Shown piece after piece: positions 9,250-17,806 of a stretch of DNA of 64,000 bases. Under the pieces are notes generated by a model. The model was given only the letters and a program-made list of their open reading frames with translations. It was not told the DNA's origin and did no database searches. The stretch comes from Bartonella sp. MM73XJBT.G (lineage in GTDB: Bacteria; Pseudomonadota; Alphaproteobacteria; Rhizobiales; Rhizobiaceae), in assembly GCF_028618435.1 (NCBI RefSeq), contig NZ_JAQISW010000004.1:1-64000 (forward strand), read 5' to 3'. Positions within the stretch are counted from its first letter, which is position 1. Every line of letters starts with the position of its first letter. Made by a program: the position numbers and the translations under genes.

Positions 9250-10530
9250 ATGGTTAGGCAAATAAAAGAGCTTCTTCATAGAAAGATGCAATATTTATAT
9301 GGGGAATGCGTGATATTTGTCATTCTGCTCTTGAGTATGTTTTTTTACTTTTCTGTATCACATGCGGAAGATACAATGAATAGTACAGAAGCACATAAAG
9401 AATTGGGAGAAATTCGCCAAAATATTTCACTTTCGCGTGAGCGTGTTGTTTTTCTTATGCGTCAGGTTGAGCATTTAAAAAAAGATCAACGTGTTTTGAG
9501 TGATGCACTCATAAAAGCCGCTCAAGAAGAACGTAAGGTTGCAGATGATATTGCTGAAAGAGAAGAAAAGCTTAAAAAAATGATAGGAAAGCGGGTACAA
9601 GTCTATCAAAATTTAAAAAGTCGTCGCGCTGAATTTGCAGAAGTTCTTGCAATTTTAGAACGTATGGGCTTGAATCCACCTCCAGCTCTTATGATACAGC
9701 CAGAGGATGTATTGGCTTCTGTACGCAGTTCTGTTTTATTAGGGACTGTCATTCCTCAGATGCAAGAGAAAACACGAGATTTAACAGAGAAACTCAAGGA
9801 ATTGACCAATTTAAGTCATTCCATTACTACAGAATATACGGCGTTAAAGACAAAATTGCAAAGTCAAGCAGAGCAGCGAAAACGTCTAGAGCTTTTATTA
9901 GATAAGAAAAACAAACTACAAAAAAAATCAGAAAAAGAACTTACAGAACAGCAGCAAAAAAATATTGCTCTTGCTAAAAAAGCGCAGTCTTTGGAAGAAT
10001 TGATTTTAGAGCTTGACCGTCAGTCAAAACTTAGTTCTGATTCATCAATACAGATACGGAAAAGTTTACAATTGCTAGAGCAGTCCAATTTTGAAAGCCG
10101 AAAAGGTTCTTTACTTTTTCCTGTTTTAGGAAAAAGAATTCGATATTCTCATAAGAATTCGCAGATTACGCGTTTTGGTGAGACGATAGAAACAGAGTCA
10201 GGGGCTATTGTTATAGCACCTGCGGATGCTTTTGTTGCTTTTGCTGGACCGTTTCGTTCTTACGGACAGTTAATCATTCTCAATGTTGGAAATGGTTATC
10301 ATATCATTCTTACCGGAATGTCGAAAATTAATGTAAAACAGGGGCAGTTTGTTCTTTCAGGCGAGCCTCTGGGTATGATGGGGATGCAATTTATTGCAAA
10401 TAGTGTTGCATTGGATATAGGAAAAGCTGCTCCAATGCTTTACATTGAGTTTAGAAAGCAGGGAAAGCCTGTAAATCCAACTCCTTGGTGGCAGACTGAA
10501 AAAATGAGAAGGAACCAAAATGATTCGTAA
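9250..10530 (+). CDS. EnvC-like murein hydrolase activator (coiled coil plus degenerate LytM/M23 domain)
   Basis: A signal or membrane segment of about residues 20-38 (FVILLLSMFFYFSVSHA) leads into a long coiled coil (about residues 45-280, heptads rich in Lys, Glu and Leu). A C-terminal LytM fold follows (about residues 315-420: APADAFVAFAGPFRSYGQL, GQFVLSGEPLGMMG, LYIEFRKQGKPVNPTPWW). The zinc ligands of active M23 peptidases are missing: there is no HxGxD, and the final HxH region reads LYIE. This matches EnvC-type activators, which turn on amidases instead of cutting peptidoglycan themselves. GAGGT sits just before ATG 9250. The 3' end overlaps ctpA by 11 bases, indicating translational coupling, and the EnvC-CtpA pairing is widespread in alphaproteobacteria. 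Confidence 0.85.
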   Translation: MVRQIKELLHRKMQYLYGECVIFVILLLSMFFYFSVSHAEDTMNSTEAHKELGEIRQNISLSRERVVFLMRQVEHLKKDQRVLSDALIKAAQEERKVADDIAEREEKLKKMIGKRVQVYQNLKSRRAEFAEVLAILERMGLNPPPALMIQPEDVLASVRSSVLLGTVIPQMQEKTRDLTEKLKELTNLSHSITTEYTALKTKLQSQAEQRKRLELLLDKKNKLQKKSEKELTEQQQKNIALAKKAQSLEELILELDRQSKLSSDSSIQIRKSLQLLEQSNFESRKGSLLFPVLGKRIRYSHKNSQITRFGETIETESGAIVIAPADAFVAFAGPFRSYGQLIILNVGNGYHIILTGMSKINVKQGQFVLSGEPLGMMGMQFIANSVALDIGKAAPMLYIEFRKQGKPVNPTPWWQTEKMRRNQNDS

Positions 10531-11830
10531 AGTTATTCTTTTGGTCGCTGGGGTATTTCTCGGCGCCTGTTCAATGATTATGGTGCAGTCTGTTGCTGCG
10601 AATAATGAAGATAACGCATATAAAAAGTTGGCCATATTTGGCGATGTTTTTGAGCGCGTGCGTAAGCAATACGTCACAGTTCCAGATGACAAAAAGCTTA
10701 TTGAAAATGCTATCAATGGTATGCTTACATCACTAGATCCCCATTCATCTTATTTGAATGCTGAAGAAGCTAAAGATATGCGGGATTCTACGAAAGGAGA
10801 ATTCGGAGGTCTTGGTATTGAGGTCACTATGGAAAAGAACTTAATTAAAGTTGTTTCGCCGATGGATGATACTCCCGCTTCAAAAGCAGGTATTTTAGCA
10901 GGAGATTTGATTTCAAAAATTGACGATGTACAAACAAATGGTCAAACATTGAATGAAGCTGTTAATAAGATGCGAGGGGCTCCTGGAACGCCAATTACTT
11001 TGACAATTATTCGTTCTGGCGTTGATAAGCCATTTGAAGTTAAGATTGTTCGTGATATTATCAAGGTAAAAGCGGTGAAATATCGCGTTGAGGGTGATAT
11101 TGGATATTTAAGAGTTATCCAGTTTTCTGAGCAGACATTGGGCAATCTTCTGGCAGCGATTAAAGATATTCAATCTAAAATTCCTGAAGATAAACTAAAA
11201 GGTTATGTCCTTGATTTGCGGCTTAATCCTGGTGGACTTTTAGATCAAGCTGTTAATGTTGCGAGTGCTTTTCTCAATAAAGGTGAGATTGTGTCGACTC
11301 GTGGACGTAAAAAGAGTGATGTAACGAGATTTGATGCCAAGCCTGGAGATGTTACCAATGGAAAACCACTCATTGTGCTTATTAATGGTGGTTCGGCAAG
11401 TGCTTCTGAAATTGTTGCAGGTGCCTTACAAGATCATCGTCGTGCAACAATTTTAGGGACGCAGTCTTTTGGTAAAGGATCTGTTCAAACGATTATTCCT
11501 TTGGGTGAAAATGGCGCTTTACGTTTAACAACAGCACTTTATTACACGCCATCTGGTACTTCTATTCAAGGAACAGGAATTACACCTGATATTATTGTAG
11601 AGCAACCACTTCCTGAAAAGTATAAGGGTTATGATGTAAAAGTTGGTGAGTCTGCGTTAAAAGGGCATATCAAAGGAAAACGAGAAAGCAATAAAGGATC
11701 TGGTTCAGCTGCTTTTGTTCCGAAAGACCCTAAGGATGATATTCAATTGAACGAGGCTTATAAACTGTTACGGGGTGAGATGGCAAATGCGGCATTTCCT
11801 CCAGATCCCAATAAGGATATATTAAAGTGA
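10520..11830 (+). CDS. ctpA: C-terminal processing peptidase CtpA (S41 family)
   Basis: Periplasmic serine protease that cleaves near the C-terminus of substrates such as peptidoglycan hydrolases. It has an N-terminal signal segment (VILLVAGVFLGACSMI; the Cys is not in a good lipobox), the family motif SLDPHSSYLNAEE, a PDZ domain (about residues 90-170, GGLGIEV ... MRGAPGTPITLTI), and the S41 core. The catalytic Ser is in NGGSASASEIVAGAL and the Lys in GTQSFGKGSVQT. The C-terminal ~70 residues are charged and variable. It overlaps the EnvC-like gene and is followed after 40 bases by ialA, the usual Bartonella order. Confidence 0.95.
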   Translation: MIRKVILLVAGVFLGACSMIMVQSVAANNEDNAYKKLAIFGDVFERVRKQYVTVPDDKKLIENAINGMLTSLDPHSSYLNAEEAKDMRDSTKGEFGGLGIEVTMEKNLIKVVSPMDDTPASKAGILAGDLISKIDDVQTNGQTLNEAVNKMRGAPGTPITLTIIRSGVDKPFEVKIVRDIIKVKAVKYRVEGDIGYLRVIQFSEQTLGNLLAAIKDIQSKIPEDKLKGYVLDLRLNPGGLLDQAVNVASAFLNKGEIVSTRGRKKSDVTRFDAKPGDVTNGKPLIVLINGGSASASEIVAGALQDHRRATILGTQSFGKGSVQTIIPLGENGALRLTTALYYTPSGTSIQGTGITPDIIVEQPLPEKYKGYDVKVGESALKGHIKGKRESNKGSGSAAFVPKDPKDDIQLNEAYKLLRGEMANAAFPPDPNKDILK

Positions 11831-11870
11831 GAAATGATACCGATAGCTTGCGTGCTTTTGAGGAATATAA

Positions 11871-12392
11871 ATGGATGCAGATGTTAACTTGAAGACTCTT
11901 CCTTATCGCAAATGTGTTGGAATTGTTGTCTTTAATCATGAAGGTAAAGTTTGGGTTGGCCGTCGTTTAATGACGCCAGCTCATGCAGATATTGACGGAT
12001 CTTATCGTTGGCAGCTTCCTCAAGGAGGAATTGATGAGGATGAAAAACCATTAGATGCAGCATATCGAGAACTTTATGAAGAAACGGGTATTCGATCTGT
12101 AAAGTTGATTAAAGAAGCACAAAATTGGTGTCATTATGATTTTCCACAAGAACTTGTTGCGTGCACATTAAGCAATAAATATCGTGGTCAAACGCAGAAA
12201 TGGTTTGCTTTCCAGTTTACGGGAGAGCTTTCTGAAATCGTGATTAATCCTCCACCAGATGGCAATAAAGCGGAATTCGATCAATGGAAATGGATTGATC
12301 TAGAAGTCCTTCCTTCGATTGCTGTTCCTTTTAAAAAGCATGTTTATATGAGAGTTGTCAGCGAATTTCGAGGTAGCTTTGGATCATTATAA
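11871..12392 (+). CDS. ialA: RNA pyrophosphohydrolase RppH / invasion-associated IalA
   Basis: Nudix hydrolase known in Bartonella as IalA (dinucleoside polyphosphate hydrolase) and orthologous to RppH, which removes 5' pyrophosphate from mRNA. The Nudix box GGIDEDEKPLDAAYRELYEE-TGI is complete, with the REL-x-EE-x-G core. The preceding WQLPQGG and the downstream QKWFAFQF and FDQWKW segments are RppH-type. In Bartonella the locus ialAB was linked to erythrocyte invasion. The 173-residue length is normal. The start ATG 11871 is the first Met of the frame (MDADVNLKTLPYRKCVG). It lies between ctpA and ialB. Confidence 0.94.
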   Translation: MDADVNLKTLPYRKCVGIVVFNHEGKVWVGRRLMTPAHADIDGSYRWQLPQGGIDEDEKPLDAAYRELYEETGIRSVKLIKEAQNWCHYDFPQELVACTLSNKYRGQTQKWFAFQFTGELSEIVINPPPDGNKAEFDQWKWIDLEVLPSIAVPFKKHVYMRVVSEFRGSFGSL

Positions 12393-12422
12393 AAGCTATA
12401 TGACTATGAGAAAGCTTTTTTT
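12391..12422 (+). terminator. Weak hairpin with T-tract between ialA and ialB
   Basis: AAAAGCT (12391-12397) can pair with AGCTTTT (12413-12419), followed by further T residues. The stem has few G-C pairs, so partial read-through from ialA into ialB remains likely. Confidence 0.35.
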
Positions 12423-12502
12423 ATAAAGATTGCTTTATATGATGTATATTATTTATAAGATGATAAACATGTTTTTCTTTATGTAAAGAACAGGAATATA
12501 AA

Positions 12503-13063
12503 ATGAAAAAGTTATTTAATTTACTGATAGTTTGTACTCTCTTGAGTATTCCATCTGTTGTTTTTGCAACAAATTCAAAGCCTTCTGCAGCAAAAGAGAC
12601 AGCAGCGACATTGCCAAATGGAGCTTCTTCTTTGACTGAAACCTATGGCTTGTGGGCCATTAACTGTGGATTACAAGAAGGGAAAAAAGTTTGCTTTATG
12701 CACCGTCAAGAAGTAAATGAGCAGGGACGTGTTGTTGTGGCTATGACCCTCATTCTTAATGATGAGGGTGCTCTATCGGGTAATTTAACAGTTCCTTTTG
12801 GCATTTTGGTTTCTAAGCCTGTTCGTTTACAAGTCGATGAGGGAAAAGCTGTTATTGAGACCGGTATCCGGACTTGTGTGCCAGCAGGTTGTATGGTTCC
12901 AGTCGTTTTTGATAAAAATCACGTAGCAGCTTTACGTGCTGGAAAACAATTAAAGTTAGCGATGACAATTGCTGCTGCTGGTGAACCACCTTTGAATGAT
13001 TTGTTTGTTCAGCTAAATGGTTTTAGTAATGCCCTTAATCGTTTGACTGCTTTGCAGAAGTAA
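12503..13063 (+). CDS. ialB: Invasion-associated protein IalB
   Basis: Secreted 186-residue protein with a signal peptide (MKKLFNLLIVCTLLSIPSVV then FA) and the IalB domain: YGLWAINCGLQ, KKVCFMHRQE, GIRTCVPAGCMVP and a C-terminal SNALNRLTAL. The four cysteines probably form two disulfides. The position directly after ctpA-ialA identifies it as the classical ialB locus, linked to erythrocyte invasion in Bartonella bacilliformis. AGGAAT stands about 8 bases before ATG 12503. A strong terminator follows. A second family member is at 374-949. Confidence 0.94.
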   Translation: MKKLFNLLIVCTLLSIPSVVFATNSKPSAAKETAATLPNGASSLTETYGLWAINCGLQEGKKVCFMHRQEVNEQGRVVVAMTLILNDEGALSGNLTVPFGILVSKPVRLQVDEGKAVIETGIRTCVPAGCMVPVVFDKNHVAALRAGKQLKLAMTIAAAGEPPLNDLFVQLNGFSNALNRLTALQK

Positions 13064-13070
13064 TTTTAAA

Positions 13071-13106
13071 ACTAAAAGCGGCCTTTTAAAGCCGCTTTTA
13101 GTTTGT
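13071..13106 (+). terminator. Strong intrinsic terminator of ialB
   Basis: A perfect 12-bp stem, ACTAAAAGCGGC (13071-13082) with GCCGCTTTTAGT (13091-13102), closes an 8-base loop and runs into a short T-rich tail 8 bases after the ialB stop. It is the clearest terminator in the left third of the window. Confidence 0.85.
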
Positions 13107-13390
13107 GCATATAGATTGATTATTAAAGCAATGAGATTTAATATTGGCTCTATAATTCACTGCTTTTAAAGTTTTCAGATTATTTTCTGTTTCTTCTATT
13201 TTCATAGCACTATTTTTAATTTTAATAGTTGTTTTCTTGGGTAATCATTATCAAATAGAGAGATCAAGAATCTGGACTGTTTAGTTTTTTATTCATGAGA
13301 TTTTGGAGTATAAAACTATTATTCAATATACAGATTCATTTTATAAAAGCTTTCTATACGCTTTTCTGCCTTGATTGAAAGGGATAATGC

Positions 13391-13684
13391 ATGGTTTATG
13401 CATTGCTTCAAACGCTTGATTTGATTTTTAATCTTTATATTTATATTTTAATCGCTAGTGTCATTTTTTCTTGGCTTTATGTCTTTAATATCATAAATCC
13501 GCGCAATCGCTTTGTTGTTTTGGTAGGAAACTTTCTATATCGCCTTACAAATCCCATTCTAAACCCTATCCGGCGGATTTTACCAAATTTGGGAACAATT
13601 GATATTTCGCCTATTGTGGTGTTCGTTATTATTTATTTTATTCGTAATTTTATGTGGCGCGCTTACGTAAATATGTATTTATAG
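13391..13684 (+). CDS. YggT-family membrane protein
   Basis: A 97-residue membrane protein with the single YggT repeat: a hydrophobic helix at about 8-33 ([20 protein letters not shown]), the conserved NPRNRFV and [22 protein letters not shown] segments, and a second helix ([10 protein letters not shown]). The family function is poorly defined; relatives are implicated in osmotic response and cell-division or organelle-division membrane processes. GAAAGGG precedes ATG 13391. The DUF167 gene follows after 22 bases, an association conserved in many proteobacteria. Confidence 0.9.
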   Translation: MVYALLQTLDLIFNLYIYILIASVIFSWLYVFNIINPRNRFVVLVGNFLYRLTNPILNPIRRILPNLGTIDISPIVVFVIIYFIRNFMWRAYVNMYL

Positions 13685-13706
13685 AAATATAATTTGAGGT
13701 AAATAC

Positions 13707-14021
13707 ATGTTTTATCAAGTTGATAAAAATAACTTGATTTTGTTTGTATATCTCATTCCCAAGTCATCCGTTGACAAAATAATAGGGATTGAATGTAGAG
13801 ATGGTGAGAAACAATATCTGGTTATACGCCTTCGTGCTGTTCCTGAAGATGGAAAAGCAAATAAAGCTCTCATTAAATTTCTTGCGAAGCAGTGGAAAAT
13901 TCCATCTTCTTCTATTTCTCTGAAAAGCGGCGCAACATCTCGCTATAAACAGCTTTATTTTTCAACGCATTTAGAAGAGCTAGAGCAGACATGGCAATCC
14001 TTTAGAGATTGTGTCTCCTAA
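13707..14021 (+). CDS. DUF167 (YggU-like) family protein
   Basis: A small soluble protein of 104 residues with the DUF167/YggU fold markers: LIPKSSVDKIIGI near the N-terminus, the highly conserved VIRLRAVPEDGKANKALIKFL, and KSGATSRYKQL. The biochemical role is unknown. TTGAGGTAAATAC precedes ATG 13707. It is co-directional with yggT and probably in the same transcript, ending at the hairpin at 14035-14058. Confidence 0.9.
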   Translation: MFYQVDKNNLILFVYLIPKSSVDKIIGIECRDGEKQYLVIRLRAVPEDGKANKALIKFLAKQWKIPSSSISLKSGATSRYKQLYFSTHLEELEQTWQSFRDCVS

Positions 14022-14034
14022 AAAATAATATAAT

Positions 14035-14058
14035 AAAGCCTATTAAAAAATAGGCTTT
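14035..14058. terminator. Bidirectional terminator between the DUF167 gene and ppa
   Basis: AAAGCCTA (14035-14042) pairs with TAGGCTTT (14051-14058) around an A-rich loop. The A-rich left flank and T-rich right flank allow it to serve both convergent genes. Confidence 0.7.
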
Positions 14059-14073
14059 ACTTGATTAAAGTTG

Positions 14074-14604
14074 TTACATTTCTTTATTGCGCTTAACAGC
14101 TTGCTTAATGAGTTCATGTGCAAAGTTTTTATCACGCCACCCTTCAATTTTTGCCCATTTTCCAGGTTCTAAATCTTTATAATGCTTAAAGAAATGTTCA
14201 ATTTGTTTGAGTGTAATTTCAGGCAGGTCTGTATAGTCATGAATATTGATATAACGTTTTGTTAATTTTGGTGTGGGAATGGCAATAATTTTTTCATCTT
14301 TCCCACCATCATCTTCCATCATTAGAGCCCCGATAGGGCGAACATTGATCACACAACCAGGCATAAGTGGACGGGTATTACAGATAAGGACATCAATAGG
14401 ATCACCATCATCTGAAAGCGTATGAGGGACAAAACCATAATTTCCAGGATAAACCATTGATGTATGAAGAAAACGGTCAACGAATAATGCGCCCGACTTT
14501 TTATCCATCTCATATTTTATTGGTTGACCACCAAGAGAGACTTCCACAATAACATTAATATCTTCTGGTGGGTTTTTACCTACGGGTATTTCCTTAATAT
14601 TCAT
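14074..14604 (-). CDS. ppa: Inorganic pyrophosphatase, family I
   Basis: Soluble Mg-dependent enzyme that hydrolyses pyrophosphate to drive biosynthesis. It carries the family I signature [10 protein letters not shown] (three metal-binding Asp), with [31 protein letters not shown] and [15 protein letters not shown]. The start [15 protein letters not shown] at 14604 is preceded by AAAGGAT and gives 176 residues, the usual length. The longer open frame to 14670 lacks family similarity in its first 22 residues. It lies downstream of typA on the same strand. Confidence 0.95.
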   Translation of the reverse strand: MNIKEIPVGKNPPEDINVIVEVSLGGQPIKYEMDKKSGALFVDRFLHTSMVYPGNYGFVPHTLSDDGDPIDVLICNTRPLMPGCVINVRPIGALMMEDDGGKDEKIIAIPTPKLTKRYINIHDYTDLPEITLKQIEHFFKHYKDLEPGKWAKIEGWRDKNFAHELIKQAVKRNKEM

Positions 14605-14670
14605 AGAGACATCCTTTCTGGGATTAAAGTGAGGCTTACAATCAAATACTTTACCAAAGAGATTATGCAA

Positions 14671-16497
14671 TTATCTTGAAATTGATGCACGTGTTTTTTC
14701 AAAACGTTTACGTTCATTAGGATCAAGATAAAGTTTGCGGAGACGAATATTTTTAGGAGTGACCTCCACAAGTTCATCATCTTGTATCCACGATAGGGCA
14801 CGTTCTAATGTCATTTTAAGGGGAGGTGTTAACTTTACGGCTTCATCTTTTCCAGAAGCGCGCATATTGGTGAGTTTTTTTCCTTTTAACACATTAACTT
14901 CTAAATCGTTATCGCGTGAGTGGATGCCAATAATCATCCCTTGATAAACTTTTACACCCGCATCAATGATCATAGGTCCACGATCTTCAAGATTAAAAAG
15001 AGCATAAGCGACAGATTCTCCGTTATCATTTGAAATCATAACACCATTAACACGACCAGCAATGTCCCCTTTATAAGGTTCATAAGCATGGAAAAGGCGA
15101 TTCATAATAGCTGTACCACGGGTGTCGGTTAAAAGTTCAGATTGATAACCAATGAGTCCACGGGTGGGGGCATAAAAAACAAGTCGGACACGACTCCCTC
15201 CAGAAGGACGTAATTCCACCATTTCACCTTTACGTTCAGACATTTTTTGCACAACAGTACCAGAATATTCTTCATCAACATCGATAACAACTTCTTCTAT
15301 TGGCTCAAGAGTTATTCCATTTTCACCCTTTTGCATTACAACACGTGGACGTGAAACACTAAGCTCAAATCCTTCACGGCGCATGTTTTCAATGAGAACA
15401 GCAAGTTGTAATTCTCCTCGCCCTGAAACGTAGAAAGAATCTTTATCAGCTGATTCTTCAATTTTAAGCGCGACATTGCCTTCTGCTTCTTTTAACAAAC
15501 GGTCACGGATAACACGGCTTGTTACTTTATCTCCTTCCGTTCCTGCAAGGGGACTATCGTTGACAAGAAAACTCATCGTAACAGTAGGAGGATCAATGGG
15601 CTGGGCAGTAAGGGGGGCATTGACAGCCGGATCACAAAAAGTATCCGCAACGGTACCTTTTTGTAGACCTGCAATCGCAACAATATCACCAGCACTTCCT
15701 TCTTCAATAGGTTGCCGTTCTAGACCACGAAATGCCAAAATTTTTGAGATACGCCCAGTTTCTAGAAGTTTTCCATCTTGCTCAAGAACTTTAACATTTT
15801 GATTAGGTTTTAGAGAGCCGGAATGAATACGGCCTGTAATAATTCGTCCCAAAAACGGATCTGCTTCAAGAATAGTCCCAATCATACGGAATGGTCCTTC
15901 TGCGACACGAGGAGAAGGAACATGCCGTATTACAAGATCAAATAAAGGACTGAGTCCTTGATCTTGAGGTCCCTCTGGGGCTTCAGCCATCCATCCATCG
16001 CGTCCTGAACCGTAAAGAATGGGAAAATCAAGCTGTTCGTCGGTTGCATCAAGAGCGGCAAAAAGGTCAAAGACCTCATTAATGACTTCATCAACGCGTG
16101 CATCAGGTCGATCAATTTTATTAATAGCAACAATAGGACGCAATCCTACTTTTAATGCTTTACCAACGACAAATTTTGTTTGTGGCATGGGTCCTTCAGC
16201 AGCATCAACAAGTACGATGGCACCATCAACCATATTTAGAATACGTTCAACTTCTCCACCAAAATCGGCATGTCCTGGTGTATCAACAATATTAATTCGG
16301 GTATCTTTCCAAACAACAGATGTCACTTTCGCTAGAATTGTAATTCCCCGTTCTTTTTCAATATCGTTTGAATCCATCATACGTTCGCTTGTACGCTGAT
16401 TATCACGGAAGTTTCCTGATTGCTTGAGTAGTCCGTCTACAAGCGTTGTTTTCCCATGGTCAACGTGGGCAATGATGGCAATGTTACGCAATTGCAT
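14671..16497 (-). CDS. typA: Translational GTPase TypA/BipA
   Basis: A ribosome-associated GTPase of 608 residues, related to EF-G and LepA, that acts in 50S assembly and stress or cold adaptation. G1 is [13 protein letters not shown]2 includes [14 protein letters not shown]3 is [15 protein letters not shown] and G4 is NKIDRPDAR. The BipA-specific C-terminal region includes [18 protein letters not shown] and [15 protein letters not shown]. The start [15 protein letters not shown] is the canonical family start. It is followed by ppa on the same strand; 1.3 kb of non-coding DNA lies upstream. Confidence 0.97.
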   Translation of the reverse strand: MQLRNIAIIAHVDHGKTTLVDGLLKQSGNFRDNQRTSERMMDSNDIEKERGITILAKVTSVVWKDTRINIVDTPGHADFGGEVERILNMVDGAIVLVDAAEGPMPQTKFVVGKALKVGLRPIVAINKIDRPDARVDEVINEVFDLFAALDATDEQLDFPILYGSGRDGWMAEAPEGPQDQGLSPLFDLVIRHVPSPRVAEGPFRMIGTILEADPFLGRIITGRIHSGSLKPNQNVKVLEQDGKLLETGRISKILAFRGLERQPIEEGSAGDIVAIAGLQKGTVADTFCDPAVNAPLTAQPIDPPTVTMSFLVNDSPLAGTEGDKVTSRVIRDRLLKEAEGNVALKIEESADKDSFYVSGRGELQLAVLIENMRREGFELSVSRPRVVMQKGENGITLEPIEEVVIDVDEEYSGTVVQKMSERKGEMVELRPSGGSRVRLVFYAPTRGLIGYQSELLTDTRGTAIMNRLFHAYEPYKGDIAGRVNGVMISNDNGESVAYALFNLEDRGPMIIDAGVKVYQGMIIGIHSRDNDLEVNVLKGKKLTNMRASGKDEAVKLTPPLKMTLERALSWIQDDELVEVTPKNIRLRKLYLDPNERKRFEKTRASISR

Positions 16498-16968
16498 AAA
16501 TTTTCTTCTTTTCGTTTAATGAAATTTCATTTGAGGCAAAGTTTTTACATTCTTTGCCTGACTGTTAAAAAAACCTTTTACATGTTTTTTTGTAATTTTG
16601 GAAGATAGAGACCATATTTTTATGACAAAACGATTTATCCAAGTCTTTAATGCGCTATGAAGCCTCAATTGTTGGAACTTCGTAAAAGAACGATAGGATG
16701 TTGAGTGTTTTATTCTTGAGCCAAGAATTGTCCATAAATTACCGTCAATTGGATCTTTATTGATATGACACAAGGAATTTATGGAAACGGCTTTTAAAGA
16801 ATAAGTAAACGTAAAGCTAGCTGTGTCATACTTTTTGTTTTGCAAAGAGATTGATAAAAATCCGAGAATATCTTTAAATCTATTGATAATTTTATGACAT
16901 CATTATTCCCAATAAAGTTTTTGCTTCTTCTGGAGTTTGTTAATCAACATTCAGATTTAATGCAACTG

Positions 16969-17000
16969 CATATTTGAGATAAATCATATTTGAGATAAAT
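16969..17000. repeat. Perfect 16-bp tandem duplication
   Basis: The unit CATATTTGAGATAAAT occurs at 16969-16984 and again immediately at 16985-17000 without mismatch. It is in non-coding DNA with no neighbouring gene start, so it is probably a replication-slippage product. The copy number could vary between strains. Confidence 0.9.
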
Positions 17001-17401
17001 ATTGGGACAATTAAGAACTTTATAAGAAGTTCTAATTTTTATATGCCAGTTTAGAGGAAGAGTTATGATCTGTTTGATCTATTTATGAAAGGGAAATACA
17101 GCCTTATTTAGAAAATAATATGAAAATATAAAAGAAAAATTCTTCTCTTTACCGTTATTTTAATTCACATTTATGATTTCAAAAGCATCCAAAAAATTTA
17201 TTTTAAACCATTGGGATTGATATATTGCCTATATTTTTGCTTATCATACTTTATAGAATGATATGTCTCATGCAAATAGAACAATTGAAAAAGAATACAC
17301 GTATTATCGCACACTTATATCTTCTTTTAAAGAGAGATACCTTAATATCACTCATCCATTTCATGATGAGACCAATGAATGCTATATATGTTAATGGCGT
17401 A

Positions 17402-17580
17402 TTATAAACGCCCTTGTGAAGCGTATAAAGCCCGTTGATCACCTCTATTATTGTTCTCTTAGCTATCAATATTGCGATAGCTTTTGCATTTGAGAGAGGA
17501 CATAAGAAGTATTTTACTCCTTTCTTGACTCATTTTCATCCACACATCCATCACGCTTGTAACAGGCAAGAAGATGACTT
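17402..17580 (+). pseudogene. Possible eroded membrane-transport permease fragment
   Basis: Joining two frames across a single-base shift near 17425 gives INALVKRI, then SPLITSIIVLLAINIAIA and FAFERGHKKYFTPFL. This resembles the NSL...transmembrane...basic-loop pattern of ABC importer inner-membrane subunits (MetI/PotC type). No start codon, EAA loop or intact frame is present, and the downstream ORF stops at about 17580. Recognition rests on one short hydrophobic stretch, so it could be chance. Confidence 0.2.
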
Positions 17581-17740
17581 TAATTGATACAATATGAGAA
17601 TAAGAAGATTTATAATTAAGGTAACTTTACGGTATTTGGAGCTATTATTCGAATACAAAAACGAAGAATTATCATTATAAACAATATATTATCCGTGAAA
17701 TAAATGATTGCACTAGAAAACAAATAATAGGACTTCTTCT

Positions 17741-17784
17741 CTTATGGAAAGATCTGAAACGATATGAGAAGATCTTTCCATAAG
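17741..17784 (-). terminator. 15-bp inverted repeat downstream of mgtE
   Basis: CTTATGGAAAGATCT (17741-17755) and AGATCTTTCCATAAG (17770-17784) are perfect complements around a 14-base loop, starting 23 bases after the mgtE stop. Its position suggests a 3' stem-loop that ends or protects the mgtE transcript. There is no run of T residues after it on the minus strand, so it is not a classical intrinsic terminator. Confidence 0.5.
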
Positions 17785-17806
17785 GGTGTGTTTTTACATC
17801 ACATGC

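Larger units (their letters stand above)
16498..17806. other. 1.3-kb gene-poor spacer with remnants and repeats
   Basis: No intact gene is convincing. A 109-codon minus-strand frame at 16516-16845 and a 60-codon plus-strand frame at 17225-17407 lack ribosome-binding sites and family similarity. The spacer holds a 16-bp tandem duplication (16969-17000), a possible frameshifted permease remnant (about 17402-17580) and a 15-bp inverted repeat (17741-17784), each listed separately. The stretch reads as an eroded former gene region. Confidence 0.5.

Noticed and set aside
16516-16845. 109-codon minus-strand frame upstream of typA
   Set aside because: Composition like translated spacer, no domain, no signal peptide, and no ribosome-binding site.
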